Assembly (NCBI GenBank): GCA_020846535.1 | Contig: JADLDR010000040.1 | Location: 17,613-81,612 of the forward strand | Length of the DNA stretch: 64,000 nucleotides | Direction: 5' to 3' | Source of the DNA: Armatimonadota bacterium | GTDB taxonomy: Bacteria; Armatimonadota; JADLDR01 | In this document: one piece after another, positions 42,088-50,681 of the stretch | How the letters are laid out: each line of letters starts with the position of its first letter | Position numbering within the stretch: the first letter of the stretch is position 1 | Notes under the pieces: model-generated | Databases searched by the model: none | The model's input: only the letters and a program-made list of their open reading frames with translations | What the model was told of the DNA's origin: nothing | Program-made: the position numbers and the translations under genes

Positions 42088-43140
42088 TTACCCCGGAAAC
42101 CTGCCTCCCAGAAAGTCTGTCAGGGAATTCTGCGCTTCTTCCATCGATTTCAGCCTCTTGACCCGCTTGATGCTCATCCCCAGCGCGGACGCTATCGGCT
42201 TCAGGAGGGCGTGCAGGTCTTCGCGCCTGACCTCGATTCTGGGGAGTACCTTGATTTCCCGGAGCAGGGCCATGAATTTATCGGAAACGATTTTGTGGAA
42301 GTCGTGCGAGGGGAGTATTTCGCTGCCCAGGACGTACCCCGACTGTTTTTCCACCGCCAGGAACATGACGGGGTAATAAGGCCGGCCCCCGCCCTCTCCC
42401 ATCACGGTGGTGGGCAGAGAGAAGCAGTCGATCTCCAGGGTATTGTGAACCGGCGAGGCCGTCTGCTTAATCTCGTTCAGCGCGTGTTCGTCGATGATGA
42501 GGACGACCGGCTGCCGGGCTTCCGCTTCGGGGAGGTCGGGGGATCGCCACTCATCACGCCATTCCAGCCGGTCCCCGGATCGTTCCGAAACCCGCACCAG
42601 GAAGTGGCCCTGGGACGGCGGCATCAGGAGGTCGGGATCTTCCCGCAGGCGGTCCGCCGTTTCCGCCGCCTGCTCCAGAGACAGGGTGAGGAATCGCGTT
42701 TCGGGGCCGGTGAGATACCAGGGGTGATATCCCGGGAGATAGCTGCGGAAAAGAGGCCAGGCCCCGCGCCCCCGGAATTTCAGCCCCAGATCGCGGATCA
42801 GGTCGCGGTCCGGCTTGGGCACGATCTCCCGATCCTCGAAGGAGGCCATCAGGCACTTCTGGTAGGCCAGCGATTCCGCAGGATTTGCGGGCAGGCGCTG
42901 GGTTTTCATATAGATGAGCCCGGCCAGCCCTTCCGTTCCGAGGTAGACCGCCAGGCCGTAGAACTCGCCCATCTGGCCCAGAACGCAGCAGTAGCCGGTC
43001 TCCCCGGTTTCAGGGTTCATGATCCCGAACAGATGGTCTTCAGTCACCCAGTTCCAGCAACCCATATTGCGGAAGCAGGTGGCCGCTTCGTAAAGCGTCC
43101 TCTGCTCGTCGGGCGTCGCCGCTGGCTCCTGCGGGTTCAT
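42088..43140 (-). CDS. Conserved hypothetical protein, DUF6930/DUF7309-like
   Basis: A 350-residue soluble protein without signal or membrane segments. The N-terminal half has the pattern L-F-G-I-M-N-P-E-T-G-E-T-G-Y-C-C-V-L-G, then F-Y-G-L-A-V-Y-L-G and F-R-S-Y-L-P-G-Y-H-P-W. The C-terminal half has Y-Y-P-V-M-F-L-A-V-E-K-Q-S-G-Y-V and P-R-I-E-V-R-R-E-D-L. This resembles proteins annotated with DUF7309 and DUF6930; that is a memory-based match. No catalytic motif stands out. The start M-N-P-Q-E-P at 43140 has AAAGGAGA upstream. YjbQ ends ten bases upstream, so they may be co-transcribed. Confidence 0.6.
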   Translation of the reverse strand: MNPQEPAATPDEQRTLYEAATCFRNMGCWNWVTEDHLFGIMNPETGETGYCCVLGQMGEFYGLAVYLGTEGLAGLIYMKTQRLPANPAESLAYQKCLMASFEDREIVPKPDRDLIRDLGLKFRGRGAWPLFRSYLPGYHPWYLTGPETRFLTLSLEQAAETADRLREDPDLLMPPSQGHFLVRVSERSGDRLEWRDEWRSPDLPEAEARQPVVLIIDEHALNEIKQTASPVHNTLEIDCFSLPTTVMGEGGGRPYYPVMFLAVEKQSGYVLGSEILPSHDFHKIVSDKFMALLREIKVLPRIEVRREDLHALLKPIASALGMSIKRVKRLKSMEEAQNSLTDFLGGRFPG

Positions 43141-43150
43141 AATCTCTCCT

Positions 43151-43564
43151 TTACTCCCCGATGGCTTTGACCACCAGGCGTTTTCGCCTCTGACCGTCGA
43201 ACTCGGCATAGTAGATTTGCTGCCAGGTTCCCAGGTCGAGTTGACCTGCCGTGATCGGGACGATCACCTCATGGTGGATGAGAAGCGATTTGAGGTGGGA
43301 ATCGCCGTTGTCCTCGCCGGTGCGGTGGTGACGGTAATCGCGCCGGTAAGGGGCCAGCTTTTCGAGCCATTCATCGATATCCTCGATCAGCCCGCTTTCA
43401 GCGTCATTGACATAGACCCCTGCCGTGATGTGCATGGCCGATACCAGTACGAACCCCTCCTGTATCCCGCTGGCCCGTACGATCTCCTCCACCTCGCCGG
43501 TGATGTTGATATACTCGCGCTTTCGGGCTGTATCGAACCACAGGTATTCAGTTTTGGATTTCAT
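43151..43564 (-). CDS. YjbQ family protein (secondary thiamine-phosphate synthase-like)
   Basis: A 137-residue UPF0047 protein. Family blocks are [28 protein letters not shown], and [11 protein letters not shown], followed by [18 protein letters not shown]. The conserved His and Asp residues bind a metal. A low thiamine-phosphate synthase activity is reported for the family, but the main role is unsettled. The start at 43564 (M-K-S-K-T-E-Y-L-W) has AAGGA upstream; the longer frame to 43723 falls in a repeat. Confidence 0.9.
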   Translation of the reverse strand: MKSKTEYLWFDTARKREYINITGEVEEIVRASGIQEGFVLVSAMHITAGVYVNDAESGLIEDIDEWLEKLAPYRRDYRHHRTGEDNGDSHLKSLLIHHEVIVPITAGQLDLGTWQQIYYAEFDGQRRKRLVVKAIGE

Positions 43565-43668
43565 GGGCAAGTCCTTATGGACACGGTGGCGTATTGTCTC
43601 TGCCAGACAAACGGTTGCGCTCCTGGCAGGCCGCAGCGATGGCGACTCATCCGGGCACAGTGAGACCC

Positions 43669-43801
43669 TGTCGATTAGGTCTGCGAGGGCGAAGCCCGAA
43701 GCAATCTCCAGACTCTCGCCCACGAGTAGCGCCTTCTCGTTTATTTGTCAGGCTGGAGATTGCCGCGTCGCTATCGCTCCTCGCAGACCTAATCGACTAT
43801 G
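43669..43801. repeat. 133-bp inverted repeat element, MITE-like
   Basis: GTCGATTAGGTCTGCGAGG begins the left arm, and CCTCGCAGACCTAATCGAC ends the right arm, an exact 19-bp inverse. Inner arms GAAGCAATCTCCAG and CTGGAGATTGC continue the fold. It lies between yjbQ and the aminotransferase gene and belongs to the same broad type as 26878-26963. Confidence 0.75.
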
Positions 43802-43836
43802 CAGCACTCGCCTCAGGCTGCGTCGATGTTGGATCT

Positions 43837-45117
43837 TCAGAACAATTCCCTGACCTGCCCTATCACCTTTTCGATGGCCTGAACGTAGAGTTCCATCAGG
43901 TCTTCGCCGTTGGGCGGATAGATGCCCAGGAGATAAATGTTGCGGTCCACGAAGCGGTTGGTCATCGGGTAGTCTTCGGTGCGGTACTCGATGCCGGGAC
44001 GGCTGTAGGGGCACGACCACGGGCAGCCCTTGCCGTAGCCGTCTTTGGCCTGGAAGACTTCCTGGGAAGGAACGGCCATCCGCTGCCACTGGGTGTTGGG
44101 AACCCCTTCGGCGGCAAGGGCTTCCATCAGCCGGTCGCGGAAGGCGCGGGTCGGGATATCCAGCTTCAACTGTTCCGGATAGAATTCCAGGGTGTAGACA
44201 TAGTAGATGTGGTGCGAACCCTCCGGCTCGTAAGGGGTGCTGAGGCCGGGCGTCCCTTGCAGGCGTTCGGTGAGGTAAGCGCAGTTCTTACGCCGCCAGT
44301 CGTTGTTGGCGTCGAGCCGCTTGAGCTGGCTGCGGACGAACGCCTGGCCGAATACATCGGGGCGGTAGACCCAGCCCAGGCCGTGCGCGTTGTAATCCTG
44401 CGTTTCCCGCTCGCGGCCCGGAACGACCAGTTCGCCCAGGTATTGGGTGAGGGCCGCCCGCTTGTGAACGAGTTCGTCATTGGTGGTAAAAAGACCGCCC
44501 TCGCTGCCGGTGGTCAGCACCTTGGACGCCTGGGTGCTGAAGCCCGCTGCATCGCCCATCGTGCCGCAGAGCTTTCCCTTGTAGCGCGCCCCGTGTGATT
44601 GAGCGCAGTCCTCGATGACGGCAAGGCTATGCTTGCGGGCGATCTCCAGGATGGGATCCATATCGGCGGAAAGGCCGTGGATATGAACCGGCATGATGGC
44701 CCGGGTGCGGTCGCTGATCCTGGCCTCGATTTTGGTGGGGTCTATGGTGTAGGTGTGGGGATCGATATCCACGAAGATGGGGATGGCGTTGTGGTGCAGC
44801 ACGGCGGCGGCGCTGGCCCAGTAGGTGAAGGCCGGGACGATCACCTCGTCCCCCGGCTCGATGCCCAGCCCGGCGACGGCCATATGCAGGGCAGAAGTGC
44901 CGCTGTTGGTGGGGATGCAGTATCTGACCCCCAGATATTCGGCCCACTCGCGGGTGAGCGATTCGTTTTGCAGGGTGCGCTGGGGCAGGATGTTACCGTC
45001 GGCAAGCACCTCCATCACCGCCTGCCGGTCTTCATCGGTGATATGCGGCCAGGGTTTGACCATTCCTTTCGGCACAACGGCCTGCCCGCCGTGAATCGCC
45101 AGCTTTCCGGAAGACAT
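43837..45117 (-). CDS. DegT/DnrJ/EryC1/StrS-family aminotransferase
   Basis: A 426-residue PLP enzyme. The family blocks are I-P-T-N-S-G-T-S-A-L-H-M-A-V-A-G-L-G, then G-D-E-V-I-V-P-A-F-T-Y-W-A-S-A-A-A-V and A-V-I-E-D-C-A-Q-S-H-G-A. The PLP lysine is in F-S-T-Q-A-S-K-V-L-T-T-G-S-E-G-G. It would aminate a keto-sugar, or act as dehydratase, in amino-sugar or cell-surface glycan synthesis. No sugar nucleotide genes lie next to it. The start at 45117 follows GGAGTC. The FMN reductase gene lies upstream in the same direction after 52 bases. Confidence 0.92.
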   Translation of the reverse strand: MSSGKLAIHGGQAVVPKGMVKPWPHITDEDRQAVMEVLADGNILPQRTLQNESLTREWAEYLGVRYCIPTNSGTSALHMAVAGLGIEPGDEVIVPAFTYWASAAAVLHHNAIPIFVDIDPHTYTIDPTKIEARISDRTRAIMPVHIHGLSADMDPILEIARKHSLAVIEDCAQSHGARYKGKLCGTMGDAAGFSTQASKVLTTGSEGGLFTTNDELVHKRAALTQYLGELVVPGRERETQDYNAHGLGWVYRPDVFGQAFVRSQLKRLDANNDWRRKNCAYLTERLQGTPGLSTPYEPEGSHHIYYVYTLEFYPEQLKLDIPTRAFRDRLMEALAAEGVPNTQWQRMAVPSQEVFQAKDGYGKGCPWSCPYSRPGIEYRTEDYPMTNRFVDRNIYLLGIYPPNGEDLMELYVQAIEKVIGQVRELF

Positions 45118-45169
45118 TATCGAGACTCCTTTCGGGAATGAGGATTTGCTGATACAGCAAGGTTCGTGA

Positions 45170-45727
45170 TTATTCGGAATCGGCGAAACGCGCCAGGGCT
45201 GCGCCGGCGGCGCGGGCGGCTTCGAGTTGATATTCCTTGCTGCGCTGGGTGACGGTCAGCAGGTCGAAGATGCGGCAGCGCAGGTGGTAGAAATAGGTTT
45301 CGATGCCGTGAAGCGCGGGGACGGCCCCGCCGCCAGAGCCGCCTGCCGCCGTAACGCCCAGGGCGGGCTTGCCGGAGAAGAGCGATTCCTCGCCCAGACC
45401 CCACTCGCAGCGGCGGAGCCTGTCCAGAAAGCATTTGGTGATCTCGCTGACCTCGCCGAAGTAGACGGGTGAGCTGAGAACAAAGGCGTCGGCGCTGGCT
45501 AACTTCTGGCGCACCATCTCGAAATCGTCGTCCTGGTTGCAGCGCCCCTCTTTGCCGCACGGCCCCCAGCCCGATTCGCAGGCTAGGCAGAGTCCGATAT
45601 TGAGGGAACGCAGGTGAATCATTTCGGTCTGCGCCCCGGCCTGCTCCGCGCCTTCCAGGGCGGCTTTCGCCATCCGCGCTGTTAGCCCATCCTCGTTCGG
45701 GCTGGTTTGAACGGCTATGATGGTCAT
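45170..45727 (-). CDS. NADPH-dependent FMN reductase/flavodoxin-fold protein
   Basis: A 185-residue flavodoxin-fold protein. The start A-V-Q-T-S-P-N-E-D-G-L-T-A is the FMN phosphate loop, and V-L-S-S-P-V-Y-F-G-E-V-S contacts the ring. A cysteine cluster C-L-A-C-E-S-G-W-G-P-C-G-K-E-G-R-C in residues 47-65 resembles that of iron-sulfur flavoproteins, so it may carry an Fe-S site as well as FMN. ATG 45727 follows AAAGGAGA by eight bases. Its electron partner is unknown. Confidence 0.88.
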   Translation of the reverse strand: MTIIAVQTSPNEDGLTARMAKAALEGAEQAGAQTEMIHLRSLNIGLCLACESGWGPCGKEGRCNQDDDFEMVRQKLASADAFVLSSPVYFGEVSEITKCFLDRLRRCEWGLGEESLFSGKPALGVTAAGGSGGGAVPALHGIETYFYHLRCRIFDLLTVTQRSKEYQLEAARAAGAALARFADSE

Positions 45728-45744
45728 CAACAATTCTCCTTTCG

Positions 45745-45984
45745 TCAGGAGCCGGACTGCCGCAGGGCGGCCTGAACGGCCCGCTCGGCCTCCCCGGAAT
45801 CTCCCGCCTTCAGACTCTCGATATCCTTATCGCTCAGCACGAGCCTGATTTCATCATCTCCCCGGTAAAGCCAGAAGACGAACTGCTTTTGCTTCGAATC
45901 GTAGCGCAGGCCCCCGATCTCGACACGCTCTGCCATACCGCGCAGTATGCTCGCGAGCGCCTCTCTTGCCTCACTTTTCGTCAA
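45745..45984 (-). CDS. Small hypothetical protein (79 aa)
   Basis: A short soluble protein, M-T-K-S-E-A-R-E-A-L-A-S-I-L, then V-E-I-G-G-L-R-Y-D-S-K-Q-K-Q-F-V-F-W-L and L-V-L-S-D-K-D-I-E-S-L. The strand-turn-strand pattern and regular codon use support a real gene. The start is TTG 45984 without a strong ribosome site, so the beginning is uncertain. It precedes the FMN reductase by 17 bases and is probably co-transcribed. I do not recognise a family. Confidence 0.55.
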   Translation of the reverse strand: MTKSEAREALASILRGMAERVEIGGLRYDSKQKQFVFWLYRGDDEIRLVLSDKDIESLKAGDSGEAERAVQAALRQSGS

Positions 45985-46084
45985 TGTGCAGCCCCCCTTA
46001 TGGCCGATGGCGTATTCCCGAGGAATATGATTCGCAGCCTCCCGAAAATCTCCTTCTGCCGGAATGGGAACTTGGCCGGTTCTT

Positions 46085-46112
46085 GCAGGGGCGACCCGTC
46101 AGGTCGCCCTGT
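46085..46112. repeat. GGGGCGACCCGTCAGGTCGCCC palindrome
   Basis: The GGGCGACC/GGTCGCCC arms match those of the repeat at 15321. They lie in the 266-base gap before glcD, which holds no gene. Confidence 0.6.
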
Positions 46113-46250
46113 CATACGTCTCCTAATCCGTACGTGCTAGCGTTCTATATCGCCTGACGCCCCCGGATAGGCGGGCAGGAATCGGACCGGGAGGTGTGGA
46201 AATAGGATGCAAAGTCGTTGGAAGCCTTTGAACCGCTAAAAGGATGCCGC

Positions 46251-47678
46251 ATGATCGGACAGAAACTGATCGATTCCCTGAAGCAGATCGTCGGGCCGGG
46301 CGGGGTGGTTCACGTCCCTGCCGATCTCCTTGTCTACGAGTGCGACGGTTACACCATCGAAAAGGCCGTTCCGGAAGCCGTGGTGCTGCCCGCCTCCGCC
46401 GAGGAGACGGCGCAGGTGGTGCGTCTCCTCGTCCGTGAGAGGGTTCCCTACATTCCCCGGGGGGCTGGAACGAGCCTGAGTGGGGGGACGCTGGCGGTGG
46501 AGGGGAGCGTCGTGATCGGGCTGACACGGATGAACCGCGTTCTGGATGTGGATATCCGGAACCGGCGGGCGACCGTGGAGTCCGGGCTGGTGAACCTCTG
46601 GCTGAGCAATGAGGTCAGCCCACAGGGCTACTTTTTCGCCCCCGACCCGTCCAGCCAGATGGCCTGCACCATCGGCGGGAATGTGGCCGAAAACTCCGGC
46701 GGGCCGCATACCCTGAAATACGGCGTGACCACTAACCACGTCCTGGCGGTCGAGGTGGTTCTGCCGGACGGAGAGAAGGTATGGCTGGGCGGCAGCGCGG
46801 AGGATCACCCGGGCTACGACCTGACGGGCCTTTTCGTCGGTTCCGAGGGGACGCTGGGGATCGCCACCAAAGCGGTTGTCCGCCTGGTGCGAAAGCCGCA
46901 GGCATTCAAAACCTTTCTGGCCGTCTTCGAGACGGTGGACGACGCCACAAGCGCCGTTTCCGGCATCATCGCGGCAGGCATCGTTCCGGCGGCCCTGGAA
47001 ATGATGGACCAGAAGATCATCCGGGCGGTGGAGGCCGCCTTTCATTTCGGCTTCCCGCAAGACGCCGGGGCCGTGCTGATCATCGAACTGGACGGCCTGG
47101 CGGCAGGGATGGAGGAGGACAGCCAGCGCGTTCTGGAGGTGTGCCGGTCCTGCCGCGCCCGGGAAACCCGGGTCGCCCGGGACGACGCGGAGCGCACGGC
47201 GCTCTGGGCCAGCCGGAAGAAGGCGTTCGGGGCCATAGGCCGCCTCAGCCCGAGCTACTGCACCCAGGACGGCGTGGTTCCCCGCACGAAATTGCCCGAT
47301 ATCCTGAGAAAAACCCGGGCTATCGGGGAAAAATATAATATCGAGATCGCCAATGTCTTCCATGCGGGCGACGGCAACATCCATCCGATCCTTCTCTTCG
47401 ACGAGCGGGACCGGGAACAGATGCGCCGGGTACTCCAGGCCAGCGCGGAGATCCTGGAAGCCTGTGTCGAGATGGGAGGGACGATCACAGGGGAGCACGG
47501 CATCGGCATCGAAAAGATCAACCAGATGTCTCTCATCTTCTCTCCCGAAGACCTGAAGCTGATGGAGAGCCTGCGTGATGTCTTCAACCCGGACGGCCTG
47601 TGCAACCCGCTCAAAATCTTCCCCACCTCCCGCACCTGCGCGGTAGACGGGGTGCTGCGAAGACACGCGGCGACGTAA
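46251..47678 (+). CDS. glcD: Glycolate oxidase subunit GlcD (FAD-linked)
   Basis: A 475-residue FAD enzyme of the vanillyl-alcohol oxidase type. The FAD-binding domain has Y-I-P-R-G-A-G-T-S-L-S-G-G, I-G-G-N-V-A-E-N-S-G-G-P-H-T-L-K-Y-G and G-L-F-V-G-S-E-G-T-L-G. The C-terminal substrate domain has N-V-F-H-A-G-D-G-N-I-H-P and G-G-T-I-T-G-E-H-G-I-G. It oxidises glycolate or D-lactate to the keto acid. The start at 46251 has AAAAGGA at six bases. With glcE and glcF downstream it forms the three-subunit membrane-linked dehydrogenase that feeds electrons to quinone. Confidence 0.93.
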   Translation: MIGQKLIDSLKQIVGPGGVVHVPADLLVYECDGYTIEKAVPEAVVLPASAEETAQVVRLLVRERVPYIPRGAGTSLSGGTLAVEGSVVIGLTRMNRVLDVDIRNRRATVESGLVNLWLSNEVSPQGYFFAPDPSSQMACTIGGNVAENSGGPHTLKYGVTTNHVLAVEVVLPDGEKVWLGGSAEDHPGYDLTGLFVGSEGTLGIATKAVVRLVRKPQAFKTFLAVFETVDDATSAVSGIIAAGIVPAALEMMDQKIIRAVEAAFHFGFPQDAGAVLIIELDGLAAGMEEDSQRVLEVCRSCRARETRVARDDAERTALWASRKKAFGAIGRLSPSYCTQDGVVPRTKLPDILRKTRAIGEKYNIEIANVFHAGDGNIHPILLFDERDREQMRRVLQASAEILEACVEMGGTITGEHGIGIEKINQMSLIFSPEDLKLMESLRDVFNPDGLCNPLKIFPTSRTCAVDGVLRRHAAT

Positions 47679-47683
47679 AAGCA

Positions 47684-47796
47684 GGGGATAGGGATCAGGG
47701 GATAGGGTATAGGTTGCCTGTCGGGGAGAATGATCATCTCCCGCGAAGGCATGTTCTCCCCTATACCCTACACCCTGATCCCTATCCCCTATCCTG
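47684..47796. repeat. TAGGG-type inverted repeat pair, copy 3
   Basis: The left arm (47684-47712) reads GGGGATAGGGATCAGGGG, then ATAGGGTATAGG. The right arm (47759-47795) is the inverse, CCTATACCCTACACCCTGAT and on. The middle contains an inner GAGAATGATCATCTC palindrome. It lies between glcD and glcE, inside an operon, and could fold into a long RNA hairpin. Confidence 0.8.
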
Positions 47797-47808
47797 GAGG
47801 GTATTTCC

Positions 47809-49128
47809 GTGAATGTGCATAGTGCGCCAAAGGAGGCGTTGGCCGGCATTTTGGGGCCGGAGGCTGTGATCGATGGGGCGGCGGGCCGGTGGGCGGTAGA
47901 AGGATTGACGCCTGCGGCGGTGGTTTGCCCGCGCTCGATGGAAGAGGCGGCCTGCGTTTTGCGCTGGGCCTGTGAAGAAAATATCGGAGTTGTGCCCCAG
48001 GGCGGGGGCACTCTGATCCATGCGGGCTATGCGCCCGACCGCGACTTTATCGTAATTTCCCTGGGCCTTATGAACCGGCTGGTGAATTATCAGCCTGCCG
48101 ATATGACGATCACTCTGGAGGCCGGGATGACGCTTGCGGCGCTGCAATCGATCCTGGCGGAGAAGGGGCAGTTTCTGCCGGTGGATCCGCCCTGCCCACG
48201 TCAGGCCACTCTCGGAGGGCTGATCGCTACCGCCTCCAGCGGCCCCAGCCGCTATGGATACGGGACGCTGCGCGATATGCTTCTGGGCATCCGGACAGCC
48301 ATGCCGGACGGCTCCATCGTGAAGGGCGGGGGACGGGTGGTCAAAAATGTGGCCGGTTACGACACCCCCAAACTCTTTACCGGTTCCTGGGGCACGCTCG
48401 GGGTGATCGGGGAGATCACCTTCAAGGTCAGGCCCCTTCCTTCCGCCACCGCGACGGCCCTCTGGGGCTTCGAGCATCCCGACCAGGCGGAACCTCTGGT
48501 GGCCGCCCTGATCGACTCCGACCTGCTGCCCGCCTTTCTGGAACTGACCAGCGCCTCTCTGCTTCAAGACGCTCTGCCCGATAGCCTCTCGAATGCGCCT
48601 TTCATTCTTTCCGCAGGCTTCGACGGAAACCGGGAGGCGGTCGCCTGGCAGTTGGAGCATGCGGGAGGCATCGTGCAGGGGAAGGGCATGGCCGCTCCGG
48701 TCGTACTCCGGGGCGAGGCCGAAAAAGGCTGCCGGGCCGCGCTCTCCGAAAGCATCGCGGTGGGAGGTGCGGCCCTTTTCTGCAAGGCGAGCCTGCTCAG
48801 CTCCCAGGTGACGGCCTTCTGCGAGCGGGCTGGGAAAGCCGCACGGGAATTGTCCCTGCCGGTGGCGGTGGCCTGCCACGCGGGCAGCGGGATCGTCCAC
48901 CTGCGTCTGGCGGACGGCCCGGACAATGTGGCGATTGCCTGGCTGGAGCGGATAGGCGAAGCGGCCCAGGCCGCCGGGGGCAACCTGGTCGTCCTGAAAG
49001 GGTCGCCGGCGGTGAAGCGGGCCGTACCGGTCTGGGGCCGCCCCACCGGAGATCGGGATCTGATGAAGCGCGTCAAGGCCAAACTCGACCCGAAAGGGAT
49101 TCTGAATCCGGGCAGGTATGTCGGATAG
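47809..49128 (+). CDS. glcE: Glycolate oxidase FAD-binding subunit GlcE
   Basis: A 439-residue FAD-domain protein. Blocks are V-V-P-Q-G-G-G-T-L-I-H-A-G, then T-L-G-G-L-I-A-T-A-S-S-G-P-S-R-Y-G-Y-G and V-V-K-N-V-A-G-Y-D-T-P-K-L-F-T-G-S-W-G-T-L-G, characteristic of GlcE. The C-terminal part ends L-D-P-K-G-I-L-N-P-G-R-Y. It is longer than Escherichia coli GlcE but standard for many bacteria. The GTG start at 47809 has GGAGGG seven bases upstream. glcF follows after nine bases. Confidence 0.92.
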   Translation: MNVHSAPKEALAGILGPEAVIDGAAGRWAVEGLTPAAVVCPRSMEEAACVLRWACEENIGVVPQGGGTLIHAGYAPDRDFIVISLGLMNRLVNYQPADMTITLEAGMTLAALQSILAEKGQFLPVDPPCPRQATLGGLIATASSGPSRYGYGTLRDMLLGIRTAMPDGSIVKGGGRVVKNVAGYDTPKLFTGSWGTLGVIGEITFKVRPLPSATATALWGFEHPDQAEPLVAALIDSDLLPAFLELTSASLLQDALPDSLSNAPFILSAGFDGNREAVAWQLEHAGGIVQGKGMAAPVVLRGEAEKGCRAALSESIAVGGAALFCKASLLSSQVTAFCERAGKAARELSLPVAVACHAGSGIVHLRLADGPDNVAIAWLERIGEAAQAAGGNLVVLKGSPAVKRAVPVWGRPTGDRDLMKRVKAKLDPKGILNPGRYVG

Positions 49129-49137
49129 AGGCGTTTT

Positions 49138-50400
49138 ATGGTAGACTACGACCGTTTTCTGGATTGCGTACACTGCGGGCTGTGCCTCTCCCAGTGCCCT
49201 ACCTATGTGGAACTCGGCACGGAGATGGATTCTCCCCGGGGCCGCATCTACCTGATGCGCGCCCTGGCCGATGGGCGGGTGGAGGCAGGGGCGAGCCTGG
49301 TCTCCCATCTCGACCTCTGCCTGGGATGCCGGGCCTGCGAGACGGCCTGCCCTTCCGGGGTGCGCTACGGTTCGCTCATCGAAGCCACCCGCGCCGAACT
49401 GGAGATCCGCTACAGTCGCCCGCCAGCCGACAGGTGGTTCCGCCGGTTCGTCATTGAGCGGATCCTGCCCTATCCCCCCCGGATGGCGGCGGCGCTGGCC
49501 CCGGCCCGGCTGGGCAAGAAACTGGGTATCTTCCGGCTGGCGGAGGCGGTGGGGCTGGGGCATCTGTTCAAGGGCCTGGCCGAACTGCTGCCGGAGGAGC
49601 CTGTCCGCATCGGCCCTTTGCCGGAACGCACCCTGGCCAGAGGCGAAAAGAAGCTGACGGTCGCCCTCCTCTCCGGCTGCGTGATGAGCGTGATGTTCCA
49701 GGAGACGAACCGGGCCACGATCCGGGTGCTTGTCGCAAACGGCTGCGAGGCGCTGGTCCCGAAAGGGCAGGGATGCTGCGGGGCGCTTTCCCTGCATAAC
49801 GGTTTCCCCGAAGACGCCCGGCGGTTCGCCAAGAAGAATATCGAGGTTTTCGAGGCCGCCGGGGTGGACCGGATCGTTACCAATGCGGCGGGCTGCGGGG
49901 CGGCCATGAAGGAATACGACCACCTTCTGGCCGGAGAGCCGGGCTGGGCGGAACGGGCCTCCCGCTTCGCCGCCAAAGTCAGGGATGTATCGGAAGTGCT
50001 GGCGGAAGTAGGCATCGAGGGGCCGCTGAAGGAGATCAGGGCGAAGGTGACCTACCACGACGCCTGCCACCTGGCCCACGGGCAAAAGGTGCGCCAGCAG
50101 CCGAGGGCCATCCTGAAAGCCATCCCCGGCCTGGAGTTCGTGGAACTCAAGGAATCGGACTGGTGCTGCGGCAGCGCGGGAACCTACAACCTGACCGAGC
50201 CGCAGATGGCCGAACGCATCCTGAAGCGCAAGCTGGACAACATCCTGGCAACCGGAGCCAGCATCGTCGTCACCGGCAACCCCGGCTGCCTGGTGCAAAT
50301 CCGAAACGGCCTCCGGAAAATCGGGGCCGATATCGAAGTCCTGCATCCCGTGGAACTGCTGGACAGGGCTTACGGGAACGGCGGCGAAAGAAGGTCATGA
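49138..50400 (+). CDS. glcF: Glycolate oxidase iron-sulfur subunit GlcF
   Basis: A 420-residue protein. Two [4Fe-4S] clusters are near residues 10-21 (C-V-H-C-G-L-C-L-S-Q-C-P) and 61-72 (C-L-G-C-R-A-C-E-T-A-C-P). Two CCG domains follow: K-G-Q-G-C-C-G-A-L-S-L-H and, toward the end, S-D-W-C-C-G-S-A-G-T-Y. They bind further cluster or heterodisulfide-type centres. It passes electrons from GlcDE to the membrane. Its TGA overlaps the next gene's ATG, so the antitoxin-like gene may be translated with the operon. Confidence 0.94.
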   Translation: MVDYDRFLDCVHCGLCLSQCPTYVELGTEMDSPRGRIYLMRALADGRVEAGASLVSHLDLCLGCRACETACPSGVRYGSLIEATRAELEIRYSRPPADRWFRRFVIERILPYPPRMAAALAPARLGKKLGIFRLAEAVGLGHLFKGLAELLPEEPVRIGPLPERTLARGEKKLTVALLSGCVMSVMFQETNRATIRVLVANGCEALVPKGQGCCGALSLHNGFPEDARRFAKKNIEVFEAAGVDRIVTNAAGCGAAMKEYDHLLAGEPGWAERASRFAAKVRDVSEVLAEVGIEGPLKEIRAKVTYHDACHLAHGQKVRQQPRAILKAIPGLEFVELKESDWCCGSAGTYNLTEPQMAERILKRKLDNILATGASIVVTGNPGCLVQIRNGLRKIGADIEVLHPVELLDRAYGNGGERRS

Positions 50401-50681
50401 TGACACTGGTAATCAATCTGACACCTGAAGAGGAAATTCGTCTGGAGGCAGTCGCCCGGGAGGAAGGCATGCCTGTCAGTGAATACGCCCGCCGTTTGCT
50501 CATCGAAAATCTACCGGTACTCAATGAGGCGGGGCAGGCGGATGCGGACGCCATCGAGAGATCCCTACAAGAATATGTCGGCAGCTTGAATTTTGAGCCG
50601 GTTGATGTTGGATCGAACACAGAAAAGTATTTTGGAGAGATTGCCATTGCAAAGCATAGAAGCAGAGGCGTTCAGGAATGA
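50397..50681 (+). CDS. Putative antitoxin (94 aa) of a PIN toxin pair
   Basis: A small protein that reads M-M-T-L-V-I-N-L-T-P-E-E-E-I-R-L-E-A-V-A-R-E-E-G, the start of a ribbon-helix-helix-like DNA-binding segment. An A-R-R-L-L-I-E helix follows, then an acidic tail that could wrap the toxin. It starts inside the glcF stop (ATGATG), with GAAGG upstream, and its own stop overlaps the next start (ATGA, 50678-50681). This arrangement is typical of VapBC-type pairs. Confidence 0.75.
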   Translation: MMTLVINLTPEEEIRLEAVAREEGMPVSEYARRLLIENLPVLNEAGQADADAIERSLQEYVGSLNFEPVDVGSNTEKYFGEIAIAKHRSRGVQE

